Assembly (NCBI RefSeq): GCF_001463705.1
Contig: NZ_BBWH01000015.1
Location: forward strand, 51,259 to 115,258
Source: Aureimonas sp. AU12
GTDB lineage: Bacteria > Pseudomonadota > Alphaproteobacteria > Rhizobiales > Rhizobiaceae
Reading direction: 5' to 3'
Length of the DNA stretch: 64,000 nt
A program made the position numbers and the translations under genes. Below are positions 8,142 through 16,733 of this stretch, piece after piece (position 1 is the stretch's first letter; the number at the start of each line of letters is the position of its first letter). The notes beneath the pieces were generated by a model. It was not told where the DNA came from. It was given only the letters and a program-made list of their open reading frames with translations, and did not search any database.

Positions 8142-8522
8142 ATGCCCGTCCATCTTCGAACCGTCGTCACCGCGGTCGGCCCCGACGTGCCCGATCTTCT
8201 GGAAGGCGGCGTCCTCATCCTCTTCGCCGACGGCGCCCCGCCGGAACTTGCAGAGGTCTCCGTTCTCCACCGCGTGACGGACGGACCGAGCATCGCAGCG
8301 CCTGCGGTCGGCGCGGCGATCCGCATCGGGTCGGTGGCGACGACGTTGACGGGGCTCGGCGACCTCGCCTGGGCGAAGGTGCGCGACATCGGCCATGTCG
8401 TGATCAACTTCAACGGCGCGAGCGCGCCGGAGCGTCCCGGAGAGATCGCCGCCAGCGAGGTCGATGGTGCCGCGCTTGCGGCCGCGCTCACGGCCGGTGC
8501 CGAGATCGTCATCGGCAGCTAG
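8142..8522 (+). CDS. srlB: PTS glucitol/sorbitol-type transporter, IIA component
   Basis: A 126-residue IIA of the glucitol family, the soluble phosphocarrier between HPr and IIB. H43 (EVSVLHRVTDG) falls exactly at the position of the phosphorylated His in E. coli SrlB. The family pattern ILFADGAPPELAEV corresponds to ITFREGAPADLEEY, and VRDIGHVVINFNG to LRELGHVTLRFDG. It sits between the membrane components and the HPr-EI gene, completing the relay. Confidence 0.9.
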   Translation: MPVHLRTVVTAVGPDVPDLLEGGVLILFADGAPPELAEVSVLHRVTDGPSIAAPAVGAAIRIGSVATTLTGLGDLAWAKVRDIGHVVINFNGASAPERPGEIAASEVDGAALAAALTAGAEIVIGS

Positions 8523-8571
8523 GCCGGGGCGCCTGCCCTTCCTCCGTTTTTGAGAATCGGACATCGGACCC

Positions 8572-10533
8572 ATGATCGAGCGATCCGTCGTCGTGCGCGT
8601 GCACGAGGGGCTGCATGCCCGCCCCGCCACGCAGTTCGTCAAGCTCGCCAAGGGCTTCGCCTGCGACATCGAGATCCGGTGCAACGGGCGGGGGGCCAGC
8701 GCCAAGAGCGCGGTCAAGCTGATGCTGCTCGGCGTGAAGGAAAACGACGAGGCGGTGCTGCGCGCCGAGGGCGAAGATGCCGCCGACGCCGTGTCGGCGC
8801 TTGCGACCTTCCTCCAGACCCCCGGTGCCGGCGACATCGCGCTGACGCCAGCGCGCGCCCCGGCCGCCGCTGCGGCCGAGACCGCCCCGCCCGCGTCGTC
8901 GTCACCAGCGCCGGTTCGTCCCGGCTGCCGGGGCGTTGCCGCCAGCGAGGGCACCTCGATCGGTCCCGCCTTCGCCTTCTTTCCCCAGCCGCTCGTTCTC
9001 GAACCCCGCACCGTCTCACCTGCCGAGATCCCCGGCGAAGTCGCGCGCTACCGGACGGCGCTCGCCGCGACGGTCGCATCGCTCGGTGAGGCCAAGAGCC
9101 GGCCGGGCCTGAAACGCGACGACGGCGCCATCATCGACGCCCTCATCGGCGTCGCCGAGGATGCCGACTTCATCGCGGCGAGCGAGGCCGCGATCGGTGC
9201 CGGGCGGGACGCGGAAAGCGCCGTGACGAGCGCCGGCCAGGAGATCGCCGCGAGCTTCGAAGCCATGGCCGATCCCTATCTTCGCGCCCGTGCCGAGGAC
9301 ATTCGCTCGGTGACGCGCAACCTCGTCCTCGCCCTTCTCGGGCGGCGGGACGCCTCGCTCGCCGAGATGCCGAAGGGCTCGATCATCGTCGCCGACGAGA
9401 TCGCCGCGCTCGACCTCGCCAAGGCGACGCTCGCCGACATCGGCGGCATCGTCTGCCGCAAGGGCGCGGCCACGAGCCACGTCGCGATCATGGCTCGCGC
9501 CCATGCCATTCCGGCGGTGCTCGGCGCGGCCATCGACGAGGCGACGCTGCGCGCGGCGTCGAGCGTCGGCATGGACGGCACGACCGGCGAGATCGTGCTC
9601 GACCCCGGCGAGACCGATCGCGCCCGGTTCGAAGCGGCGATCGAGCGCGAGGCCGGCGAGCGGCGCAGCCTCGACGCCTACCGCACGCTGGAGCCCCGCA
9701 CCCGCGACGGCCGGCGTATCGAGGTTGCCGCCAATCTCGGCTCGCTCGGCGAGATCGAGGGGGCGCTGGCGTCGGGCGCGATGGGCGTCGGCCTCTTCCG
9801 CACCGAGTTCCTGTTCATGGAGCGGCGCACCCTGCCGGACGAGGAGGAGCAGGCCGAGACCTATGCCGCGCTGGCGAAGGCATTCGCGCCCCATCCCGTG
9901 GTGATCCGCACCCTCGACATCGGCGGCGACAAGCCGGTGGCGGGGATCGACTTCGAGCACGAGGACAACCCGTTCCTCGGCTGGCGCGGCGTGCGCATGT
10001 GCCTGGAGCGGCCGGACGTCTTCAAGCCGCAGCTGCGGGCGCTCCTGCGCGCCGCCGTCGCCGGCAACGTCAAGATCCTCCTGCCGATGATCGCCGATGT
10101 CGACGAGGTTCGCGCCGTGCAGGCGCTGCTCGCGGAGTGCCGCTCCGAGCTCGACGCCGCCGGTGTGGTGCATGGCGCGGCCGAGCTCGGCGTCATGATC
10201 GAGACCCCGGCGGCCGTCTTCCTCGCCGCCGAGATCGCGCGCGAGGTCGATTTCTTCTCGGTCGGCACGAACGATCTGACGCAATATGTCATGGCCGCCG
10301 ACCGGCTGAACCCGAAGGTCGCCAAGCTCAACCGGACGGAGCACCCGGCCGTGCTCGCCGCGATCCGGCAGGCGGCGCGAGCAGCGCGCGAGGCCGGCAT
10401 CTGGATCGGCGTCTGCGGCGAGGCCGCGGCGCGGCCGGACCTCATTCCCTTCTTCGTCGAGAACGGCGTGACCGAGCTGTCGATGAGCCCGGCCTCGATC
10501 CCCCGCGCCAAGAAGTGCGTCACCGAGATCTGA
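8572..10533 (+). CDS. HPr-Enzyme I fusion (phosphoenolpyruvate-protein phosphotransferase)
   Basis: A 653-residue fusion supplying the general PTS proteins. Residues 1-85 are an HPr domain with the phosphorylated H15 in HEGLHARPATQF and a regulatory-type serine near S46 (AKSAVKLM). An Ala/Pro-rich linker (about 95-120) leads to Enzyme I. That part has the phosphohistidine H303 in GAATSHVAIMARAHAIPAV, the PEP site GLFRTEFLFMERR, TLDIGGDKP, FSVGTNDLTQY, and the catalytic cysteine C615 in GVCGEAAARPD. No GAF domain is present, so this is not the nitrogen PTS PtsP. Together with the IIABC genes it makes the locus independent of other HPr or EI proteins. Confidence 0.95.
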   Translation: MIERSVVVRVHEGLHARPATQFVKLAKGFACDIEIRCNGRGASAKSAVKLMLLGVKENDEAVLRAEGEDAADAVSALATFLQTPGAGDIALTPARAPAAAAAETAPPASSSPAPVRPGCRGVAASEGTSIGPAFAFFPQPLVLEPRTVSPAEIPGEVARYRTALAATVASLGEAKSRPGLKRDDGAIIDALIGVAEDADFIAASEAAIGAGRDAESAVTSAGQEIAASFEAMADPYLRARAEDIRSVTRNLVLALLGRRDASLAEMPKGSIIVADEIAALDLAKATLADIGGIVCRKGAATSHVAIMARAHAIPAVLGAAIDEATLRAASSVGMDGTTGEIVLDPGETDRARFEAAIEREAGERRSLDAYRTLEPRTRDGRRIEVAANLGSLGEIEGALASGAMGVGLFRTEFLFMERRTLPDEEEQAETYAALAKAFAPHPVVIRTLDIGGDKPVAGIDFEHEDNPFLGWRGVRMCLERPDVFKPQLRALLRAAVAGNVKILLPMIADVDEVRAVQALLAECRSELDAAGVVHGAAELGVMIETPAAVFLAAEIAREVDFFSVGTNDLTQYVMAADRLNPKVAKLNRTEHPAVLAAIRQAARAAREAGIWIGVCGEAAARPDLIPFFVENGVTELSMSPASIPRAKKCVTEI

Positions 10534-10534
10534 C

Positions 10535-10569
10535 GAAAAAGCTGCGAGCACCGATGGGCGCTCGCGGCT
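10535..10569 (-). terminator. intrinsic terminator between converging operons
   Basis: The arms AGCTGCGAGC and GCTCGCGGCT pair over 10 positions with one G-U, around a 10-nt loop. They are preceded on the plus strand by a run of five A, which reads as U on the minus strand directly after the hairpin. It therefore best terminates the leftward HAD/AcoC/DRL operon, and the hairpin may also serve the rightward PTS operon. Confidence 0.72.
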
Positions 10570-10595
10570 CTTGAGACCGGATCATTGAGAAAAAC

Positions 10596-11255
10596 TCAGC
10601 GTGCGAGCTGGATGGCGATCTCGTCCCAGGACCGGGCGACGAAGTCGGCGCCGGCCGTCCGCAGAGCCTCGCCGGTATTGGCCAGGAGATGGGCGCCGCC
10701 GAGGAAGCCGTAGGCGGTCATTCCAGCCGCCTTGGCACCGAGAATGCCGAAGCGCGAGTCCTCGATCACCAGGCAGCGCTCGGGCGCCGCGCCCATCTGC
10801 CGGGCGGCATGCAGCACGAGATCGGGCGCCGGCTTGCCGTGCGCCACGTCGTGCGACGAGAAGATCGAGCCCTCAGGAAAGAAGCGCTCGAGGTCGCAGA
10901 CCGACAGACTGTGCCGGATGCGCTGGTGATCGGAGGACGAGGCGACGCATCGCGGCGCATCGGACTCTTCGAGAAAGTCGATGACGCCGAGCACCGGCGC
11001 CAGATGCGCGGTGAACAGCGCCTTCGTCTCGCTCCAGAACATCGGATGGTATTCGGCCGGCAGGGGCTTGCCCGTGCGCTCTTCCAGCCCGCTCAGGAGA
11101 TCGGCGAACTTCTTGCCGACGACCTCGTCCACCATGCTCGCGGTGACCTCGATCCCGGCCTTGCGGAACACCGACTGCACGGCCCGCCGGGCGAGGATCT
11201 CGCTGTCCACGAGAACCCCGTCGCAGTCGAAGATGATGAGATCGAAATCGGCCAT
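10596..11255 (-). CDS. HAD-superfamily phosphatase, subfamily IA
   Basis: A 219-residue haloacid dehalogenase-like phosphatase. Motif I is FDCDGVLVDSE with nucleophile Asp and acid/base Asp. Motif II is the serine in VASSSDHQ, motif III the lysine in HGKPAPDLVLHAA, and motif IV LVIEDSRFGILGAKAAG. The helical cap between motifs I and II gives the size and pattern of beta-phosphoglucomutase-like or phosphoglycolate-like sugar phosphatases. It is last in the DRL operon, 15 bp after the E2 gene. A likely role is relief of sugar- or polyol-phosphate build-up, or dephosphorylation of a dead-end product. It may not be a pathway step. Confidence 0.88.
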   Translation of the reverse strand: MADFDLIIFDCDGVLVDSEILARRAVQSVFRKAGIEVTASMVDEVVGKKFADLLSGLEERTGKPLPAEYHPMFWSETKALFTAHLAPVLGVIDFLEESDAPRCVASSSDHQRIRHSLSVCDLERFFPEGSIFSSHDVAHGKPAPDLVLHAARQMGAAPERCLVIEDSRFGILGAKAAGMTAYGFLGGAHLLANTGEALRTAGADFVARSWDEIAIQLAR

Positions 11256-11270
11256 GCCTGCTTCGTTGCC

Positions 11271-12698
11271 CTATCGCACGTGCCGGCGCAACAGGCGCGC
11301 GACCTCGGTACGCCGCTCGATCTGCGGCAGGTGCCCGGTCCGCGCGAAGACATGCAGGGCGATCGTGCCCGGCAGGCCCGCAAAGTGCCGGATGGGCACC
11401 ACCCTGTCGTCGGCGCCCGCAATGAGCGCCACTGGCATGGCGAGATGGGGCAGCAGGCTGCGCACCTCGAAATGCTGCGTGCCGTTCGAAAAGAGCGCGC
11501 CGGCCAGCTTTGTCTGCGCCTCCGCATGGCGTCCGTCCGCACGGGCGCGGGCGGTGGCGCGCACGAACCCGTCCGACAGGCTCGCGGGGTCCGCGACGAG
11601 ATGGCGGAGCCAGCTCCGCACCGGCGCCTCCTGCCGAGCCGCCGCGAAGCCCTCGACGAAGCCCGTGTCGATGTCGGGCCCGAAGCCGGCGGGCGAGACG
11701 AGCAGCAGCGAGCGCACGTCGACGGCGATCCCGGACGCGACCGCGACGGCCACCGCGCCGCCGAGCGAATGGCCGACGAGATGGCAGCCGGAGATCCCCT
11801 CTGCCACCAGCGCCTCTTCCACTCCGGCGACGAGGTCGTCGAACCCTTGTGCGGGCGCATCGAGCGATCCGCCGTGGCCGGCGAGATCGACGCCGAGGAT
11901 CGGCCCGCCGCCCTCGCCGAGCTCCGCAAGCAGCGGTCGCCAGCTGGCGCTTTCCGAGCCGAAGCCATGGACGAGGACGATCGGCGTGCCCTCCCCTTCG
12001 CGCAGGCGAACGAGATGGAGCGGCGAGGCGTTCGGCGTCGACGTGCTGCGGGCCGGTGTGGGAGCGGCCGAGGAGGACGGCACGGAAGCCGGCGCGGCCT
12101 CGCTTTGCATGAAGGCTTCAGGCGCCTTGGGAGAAACCGGCGCAGCCCTCTTGGCCTCTTCGACGTCCTCGCGCTGGATGCGCCCGTGCGGTCCGCGCCC
12201 CCGAAGGCTCGACAGGTCGATGCCCCGCTCGCGTGCGATGCGCCGGGCGAGCGGCGTCGCGCGAACGCCGTTGCGTTCGCCCTCGGGGTCGGCGCACGGC
12301 TTGCAACTCGCAGCATCCGTCGTCGCCGGCGGCGTTTCCGTCAGCGCCTGCACCGCGCCGGCATCGGCCGGGCGCGCGTCCAGTTCGACGTCGGGATCGG
12401 GACCGACGACCTGGGGCTTGGCCGTGTCGGGCGAGGCAATGGCGTCATCCACCGCCTCGCCTTCGGCGTAGATCCAGGCGACGGGCGCGCCGACGGCGAT
12501 GTCGGTGCCCTCGACGCCGGTGACGTTGCGCAGCGTGCCGGAGGCCGGCGCGTCGATCTCCATCGCCGCCTTGTCTGTCTCCATCTCGAAGAGCGGCTCG
12601 CCCTTCTTGATCACGTCGCCTTCCTTGTAGAACCAGCGGGAGATCTGTCCGGTCGCCATGTCCATGTCGACCTTGGGGAAGATGACCTCGGTCGGCAT
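11271..12698 (-). CDS. acoC: AcoC-like E2 component: lipoyl domain, E1/E3-binding domain and alpha/beta-hydrolase domain
   Basis: A 475-residue E2 of the acetoin-dehydrogenase type. Residues 1-80 form a lipoyl domain with the attachment lysine in METDKAAMEIDAP. Residues about 145-185 are a peripheral subunit-binding domain (RATPLARRIARERGIDL). The C-terminal 230 residues are an alpha/beta-hydrolase (IVLVHGFGSESASWRPLL, nucleophile in LVGHSLGGAVAVAVAS, late His in ARTGHLPQIE). This replaces the usual HXXXDG acyltransferase core, as in AcoC of acetoin degraders. It should carry the two-carbon acyl unit from E1 to CoA. It follows the E1 beta gene after 3 bp. No E3 gene is nearby, so lipoamide dehydrogenase must come from elsewhere. 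Confidence 0.9.
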   Translation of the reverse strand: MPTEVIFPKVDMDMATGQISRWFYKEGDVIKKGEPLFEMETDKAAMEIDAPASGTLRNVTGVEGTDIAVGAPVAWIYAEGEAVDDAIASPDTAKPQVVGPDPDVELDARPADAGAVQALTETPPATTDAASCKPCADPEGERNGVRATPLARRIARERGIDLSSLRGRGPHGRIQREDVEEAKRAAPVSPKAPEAFMQSEAAPASVPSSSAAPTPARSTSTPNASPLHLVRLREGEGTPIVLVHGFGSESASWRPLLAELGEGGGPILGVDLAGHGGSLDAPAQGFDDLVAGVEEALVAEGISGCHLVGHSLGGAVAVAVASGIAVDVRSLLLVSPAGFGPDIDTGFVEGFAAARQEAPVRSWLRHLVADPASLSDGFVRATARARADGRHAEAQTKLAGALFSNGTQHFEVRSLLPHLAMPVALIAGADDRVVPIRHFAGLPGTIALHVFARTGHLPQIERRTEVARLLRRHVR

Positions 12699-12701
12699 GG
12701 C

Positions 12702-13715
12702 TCAGCGCTCCCGGCGGGCGAGCGCCCGCGCGGCCTGAATGATGTCGGGCACCTGCGGCACCACGGCCTTCTCGAGTTCGGGATTGTAGGGGATCGGCGA
12801 TTCGGCGCCGCCGAGCCGCACGATCGGCGCGTCGAGATAGTCGAAGGCCTCGCTCTCGGCGATCATCGCGGAAATCTCGGCGCCGACGCCGAGCGTCTTG
12901 ACGCCCTCATAGACGCAGATGAGACGCCCGGTCTTCATCACGCTGGCGATGATCGTCTCGCGGTCCATCGGCCGGATCGTTCTGAGATCCACGACCTCGG
13001 CGTCGATGCCGTCCTTGGCCAGGTCCTCGGCGGCGCTCAGCGCCTTGTGGACCATGATGGCTGTGGCGACGATCGTCACGTCCCGTCCCGCGCGGCGCAC
13101 CAGCGCCTTGCCGATCGGCACGGTGTAGCGCCCTTCCGGCACCTCGCCCTTCATCTTGTAGAGGATCTTGTGCTCGAAGATCATCACGGGATCGGGGTCG
13201 TCGATCGCCGCGAGCAGCATGCCCTTGGCGTCGTAGGGGGTTGCCGGCTGGATGACCTTGAGGCCGGGCACATGGCCGAGCCAGGCTTCGAGGCTCTGGC
13301 TGTGCTGCGCGGCCGCGCCCGTACCGGAGCCCGATGGAAAGCGCATGACGAGCGGCACCGAGACCGCGCCGCCCAGCATGAAGCGCAGCTTGGCGGCCTG
13401 GTTGACGATCTGCTCCATCGCCAGCGTCGCGAAGTCGGAGAACTGGAACTCGTAGATCGGGCGCATGCCCGTCAGCGCGGCGCCCACCGCGACGCCTGCG
13501 CCGCCGAGCTCGGAGATCGGCGTATCGATCACCCGGTCGGCGCCGAAGCGGTGGACGAGGTCGCCGGTGACCTGGAAGGCACCGCCGTAGACGCCGATAT
13601 CCTCGCCCATGATGAAGACGCGCTCGTCCTCCTCCATGGCGATGCCGATCGCCTCCTGGATCGCCTGCGCATAGGAAAGTTCGCGGCCGGACGCCGCAGC
13701 GATGGTCTCGCTCAT
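12702..13715 (-). CDS. acoB: thiamine-diphosphate-dependent E1 component, beta subunit (AcoB-like)
   Basis: A 337-residue E1 beta subunit of the 2-oxo acid/acetoin dehydrogenase family. Characteristic parts are [57 protein letters not shown] and the C-terminal [20 protein letters not shown] transketolase-like domain. It pairs with the alpha subunit to form the TPP site between chains. The start at [13 protein letters not shown] is placed by homology and a GGGG-rich ribosome site. The next gene begins after 3 bp. In this operon the E1 may act on an acyloin phosphate rather than acetoin; see the findings. Confidence 0.92.
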   Translation of the reverse strand: MSETIAAASGRELSYAQAIQEAIGIAMEEDERVFIMGEDIGVYGGAFQVTGDLVHRFGADRVIDTPISELGGAGVAVGAALTGMRPIYEFQFSDFATLAMEQIVNQAAKLRFMLGGAVSVPLVMRFPSGSGTGAAAQHSQSLEAWLGHVPGLKVIQPATPYDAKGMLLAAIDDPDPVMIFEHKILYKMKGEVPEGRYTVPIGKALVRRAGRDVTIVATAIMVHKALSAAEDLAKDGIDAEVVDLRTIRPMDRETIIASVMKTGRLICVYEGVKTLGVGAEISAMIAESEAFDYLDAPIVRLGGAESPIPYNPELEKAVVPQVPDIIQAARALARRER

Positions 13716-13801
13716 CGTCGTGTTCCCCCCGGGCATCTCCTGGCGAAGCGCGAACGCTTCACCATCGAAGACTGCCGTTCCTGTCAAATCTGGCGTGGCG
13801 G

Positions 13802-14875
13802 TCAGGCCGTGTAGACGAAGCGCGTCGCATCGCTCACATCGGGCGACGGCGAGTTTCTGGCGAACTCGACACCGTCCGCGATCTCGCGTTCCACGTCGGC
13901 GCGGATCGCCTCGATGCCCTCGGCATCGACGAGACCGTATTCCAGCATCTCGGCCTCGAACCGTCCGATCGGATCCTTGGCAATCCAGTCGTCGATCTCT
14001 TCCTTCGTGCGGTAGCGGTTGCGGTCGCTCTTGGAATGGCCGCGATGGCGGTAGGTCTTGCACTCGATGAGGGTCGGCCCCTCGCCGGCGCGCGCCCGCT
14101 CGATGGCGGCGACGGAGGCTTCCGCGACGTCCGACAGCGAGTTGCCGTCGACGATGACGCCCGGCATCGAATAGGCGACGGCGCGATCGGCGACGTTCTT
14201 CACCGCCGTCGAGCGCTCGGTCGAGACCGACATGCCGTATTTGTTGTTCTCGCAGACGAAGACGACGGGCAGCTTCCAGATCGAGGCCATGTTGAGCGCC
14301 TCGTGGAAGGCGCCCTCGTTGTTGGCGCCGTCGCCGAAGAAGGAGATGACGACGTCGCGGCGCTTCTGCATCTTCATCGACAGGGCCGCGCCCACCGCGA
14401 TCGGAAGACCACCGCCGACGATGCCGTTGGCGCCCAGATTGCCCTTCGAGACGTCGGCGATGTGCATGGAGCCGCCGCGGCCCCGGCAGTAGCCGGTCTC
14501 CTTGCCGAAGAACTCGGCGAACATCTTGCCGACCTCGGCGCCCTTGGCGATGCAGTGGCCGTGGCCGCGATGCGTCGAGGTGATCTGATCGGTGTCGGTC
14601 AGCGCCAGGCAGGTGCCGACCGCCGAGGCTTCCTGCCCGATCGAAAGATGCATCGTGCCGTGGATGAGGCCGCGGGTGTAGCTCTCCTCCGCGCCCTCCT
14701 CGAAGCGACGGATGAGATGCATCTGGCGCAGCGCGTCCTTCAGCACCTCGACGGAGAAGTGGCGGAAGGCGAAGGGCCGGTTGTCGCCCTCGCGCGGGGC
14801 CGCGGCATCCGTGGCGGCGGCCACATCGGCGGGCTTGGGAGCCGCGCTCGGAGCGGCTTCGGAGATCGTGGACAT
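13802..14875 (-). CDS. acoA: thiamine-diphosphate-dependent E1 component, alpha subunit (AcoA-like)
   Basis: A 357-residue E1 alpha subunit. After a 35-residue Ala/Pro-rich lead comes [31 protein letters not shown] and [13 protein letters not shown]. The TPP-Mg motif is GDG about 30 residues before NN ([28 protein letters not shown]), then [11 protein letters not shown]. It catalyses TPP-dependent C-C cleavage and passes the two-carbon fragment to lipoamide. AcoA enzymes cleave acetoin, whereas pyruvate dehydrogenases decarboxylate; the AcoC-type E2 favours the former chemistry. It lies 20 bp after the DRL gene and 86 bp before the beta-subunit gene. Confidence 0.92.
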   Translation of the reverse strand: MSTISEAAPSAAPKPADVAAATDAAAPREGDNRPFAFRHFSVEVLKDALRQMHLIRRFEEGAEESYTRGLIHGTMHLSIGQEASAVGTCLALTDTDQITSTHRGHGHCIAKGAEVGKMFAEFFGKETGYCRGRGGSMHIADVSKGNLGANGIVGGGLPIAVGAALSMKMQKRRDVVISFFGDGANNEGAFHEALNMASIWKLPVVFVCENNKYGMSVSTERSTAVKNVADRAVAYSMPGVIVDGNSLSDVAEASVAAIERARAGEGPTLIECKTYRHRGHSKSDRNRYRTKEEIDDWIAKDPIGRFEAEMLEYGLVDAEGIEAIRADVEREIADGVEFARNSPSPDVSDATRFVYTA

Positions 14876-14895
14876 CGGGCCGTCTCCTTCTCGCG

Positions 14896-16218
14896 TCAAG
14901 CGGGCGTGCTGGCCGCGAAGCGGCTGTCGGCCTGGTCCAGACGCTTGCGGATCTGGGAGATCACCAGGCTGTCGTCCGGCTCGCAATTGGCATAGGTCAG
15001 CTTCTCGCCGGCCTTCACCGCGCGGGTGACGCGGGCGTTTTCGGCCAGACCCAGCGGCAGTGCGCCCTCGTCGCGCGCGCCTTCCCAGGTCATCGCGAAG
15101 CCGCGATAGTCGTATTCGCCGATCTTGCCGAGCGTGTCGCCGGGCTGCAGGTCGCGCTTGGCCAGCGTCACGCACTCGGCCACCGGGCGCTCGGCCGGCT
15201 GCATGTCCGGCGCCTTCTTGATCACCGCGCGCACTGCCGAGAGCGGCACTTCGAGGCTGGTCAGGTGGTAGGGGCGGAAGATCGTGTAGCAGGGGCCGGG
15301 GCCCATCTTGAGATCGCTCATGCGCTCGAGCACCCGCTCGTGCCGGGGCTTGACGACGCAGAAGACGCCGGGCGCGACGCCCTTGCCGATCGAGTAGTCG
15401 ACCCGGCCGGGCGCCGAGAGCACGCCGCCGTCCTCCTTGGTGCAGAGCACCGAGGCGAGTTCGTCACGCGTTGCATTGGGGCCGTGCATGCCCGGCACGT
15501 CCGGCACGAGGCCGGTGGCGTTGGCGACGGCCACCATCTCGATCATCGTCTTGGAACCGTCGACGAATTCGACGAGCATGCGCGCGTTCATGTTGCGGCG
15601 GCGCGCCTCCTCCTCGTAGGCGTCGGGCGTCGCATCGAACTTCAGCGGGTTGTTCTTGCCCTTGCCGGCGCAGACGATGTCGAAGCCGAGCGACTGCGAG
15701 AAGCCGACGATCTCGATCGTCGCCGCAGGCTCGTCGCCGGCGGCGCCCGTGTAGACGACGCCGGCCTTGGCGGCCTCTTCGCGCAGGAAGCGGCCGATCG
15801 TGATGTCGGCCTCGACGTTCAGCATGACGACATGCTTGCCGTTCTTGAAGGCCTCGAGCGCGATGAGCGTGCCGACATTGGGATTGCCGGTGGCGTCGAT
15901 GACCACGTCGACCCGGCCCGACGAGCAGAGCGCCTTGTAGTCCTCGGTCAGCGCGACGCGACCGCCCTCGATGGCGCGGTCGATCTCGCTGGCGCTGGAG
16001 GCGCGCGTGAATTCGGAACCGGCCATGCGCAGTGCCGCCTCGGCACCCGCGATGTTCAGCTCCGACAGCGCACCGAGACGAACGCCCGGCATGAGGCCGA
16101 GCTGGACCACCATGTCCGTGCCCATCTGGCCCGAACCCGCCAGACCCACCGTCACCGGACCGTGCTGTTCGGCGTAAGCGTTCAGCTCGGCCGCAAGACC
16201 CACCTGTAGAAGCGTCAT
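14896..16218 (-). CDS. DXR-like oxidoreductase/isomerase (DRL) with SAF domain
   Basis: A 440-residue protein of the DRL family, named for Brucella abortus DRL, which replaces DXR and interconverts 1-deoxy-D-xylulose 5-phosphate and 2-C-methyl-D-erythritol 4-phosphate using NADP(H). The N-terminal Rossmann domain, like homoserine dehydrogenase, shows [19 protein letters not shown]. Next come [38 protein letters not shown] and [20 protein letters not shown]. The C-terminal 100 residues form an SAF domain ([20 protein letters not shown]). GGAGG precedes the chosen ATG at [13 protein letters not shown]. It is first in an operon with a TPP/lipoyl complex, facing a polyol PTS. That context suggests the catabolic direction, MEP to DXP. 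The family call is from recognised sequence; the direction is inference. Confidence 0.82.
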   Translation of the reverse strand: MTLLQVGLAAELNAYAEQHGPVTVGLAGSGQMGTDMVVQLGLMPGVRLGALSELNIAGAEAALRMAGSEFTRASSASEIDRAIEGGRVALTEDYKALCSSGRVDVVIDATGNPNVGTLIALEAFKNGKHVVMLNVEADITIGRFLREEAAKAGVVYTGAAGDEPAATIEIVGFSQSLGFDIVCAGKGKNNPLKFDATPDAYEEEARRRNMNARMLVEFVDGSKTMIEMVAVANATGLVPDVPGMHGPNATRDELASVLCTKEDGGVLSAPGRVDYSIGKGVAPGVFCVVKPRHERVLERMSDLKMGPGPCYTIFRPYHLTSLEVPLSAVRAVIKKAPDMQPAERPVAECVTLAKRDLQPGDTLGKIGEYDYRGFAMTWEGARDEGALPLGLAENARVTRAVKAGEKLTYANCEPDDSLVISQIRKRLDQADSRFAASTPA

Positions 16219-16237
16219 CGTGTTTCCTCCCATGGCT

Positions 16238-16256
16238 CTTGATACATTTGTTCAAG
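16238..16256 (-). promoter_or_regulatory. dyad in the DRL operon promoter region
   Basis: CTTGA and TCAAG form exact arms around nine bases, overlapping a second short dyad GTTC-AA-GAAC. The site lies 20 bp before the DRL start codon. It shares the word CAAATGT (minus strand) with the dyad before gutM, so a common SorC regulator is possible. The similarity is short and the call is tentative. Confidence 0.35.
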
Positions 16257-16418
16257 AACGACGACAAGAGTTCAGATGCGATTTTTGGGCGGTGGTGGTT
16301 CGGCGCGATGCGCCGCGGCCGTCAGCGCGGCAGCAAAATGTCCATTCCGACGCGCTGCCCGGTCAGGGCCCAGATCAGCGGCGCATGAACAATTATCGGA
16401 GCTGACGTCATGCCGGAG

Positions 16419-16440
16419 CCGAGGCGGCGAGCCGCCTCGG
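16419..16440 (-). terminator. stem-loop after the metal-binding protein gene
   Basis: A perfect 10-bp inverted repeat (CCGAGGCGGC and GCCGCCTCGG) separated by two bases lies 10 bp beyond the stop of the small HMA protein gene. It has no T-run, so it may end transcription weakly or protect the message. A second hairpin (CGGCGC-GAT-GCGCCG) lies near 16308. Confidence 0.45.
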
Positions 16441-16450
16441 TCCCGAAGGA

Positions 16451-16648
16451 TCAGTCGGCAGGGGTCGCGGGAAAGCCGGCGCGGGCCAGCGCCGCGAGGA
16501 GGTCGCCCGTTGGCCGGGTCGTCGCGACCTCGATCTCGCGCGTGCCCAGATGGCCGACCACCGCGGCGTCCGGATCGGACGACTGCACGGCCTTCGTCAC
16601 GGAGCGTAGGCAGCCGCCGCAATGCATGTCGGGAATGGCGAACTTCAT
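16451..16648 (-). CDS. heavy-metal-associated domain protein (CopZ-like)
   Basis: A 65-residue single HMA domain with the metal-binding loop MHCGGC at residues 8-13 (MKFAIPDMHCGGCLRSVTKA), followed by the usual beta-alpha-beta pattern ending in ALARAGFPATPAD. Such proteins bind Cu(I) and pass it to P-type ATPases or regulators. A GGGAGG ribosome site fixes this start. No copper ATPase or CueR-type regulator is beside it, so it is an orphan chaperone here. It lies between the DRL operon and a GntR gene and is probably unrelated to either. Confidence 0.85.
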   Translation of the reverse strand: MKFAIPDMHCGGCLRSVTKAVQSSDPDAAVVGHLGTREIEVATTRPTGDLLAALARAGFPATPAD

Positions 16649-16733
16649 CGGGGACCTCCCAGGAGCGTGGCGTCGGATCCCATCTGGGGTCTGCCACGAT
16701 GGGAAGGTCAAGGGCGCGGGCTGACCGCGAGGA

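Noticed and set aside
5597..8522. True D-glucitol (sorbitol) PTS
   Set aside because: No sorbitol-6-phosphate dehydrogenase (SrlD) or GutR-type repressor is present; the enzymes opposite handle MEP/DXP-like compounds. Sorbitol uptake cannot be fully excluded.
10689..13814. Very long open frame (over 1000 codons) on the plus strand across the HAD, AcoC and AcoB genes
   Set aside because: It lies opposite three clear enzyme genes. GC-rich DNA gives long antisense frames, and its translation has no family motif.
11271..16218. Plain acetoin dehydrogenase operon
   Set aside because: No AcoR, acetoin reductase or lipoamide dehydrogenase is present, and the operon begins with DRL and faces a polyol PTS. 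Acetoin remains a control substrate, not the best guess.
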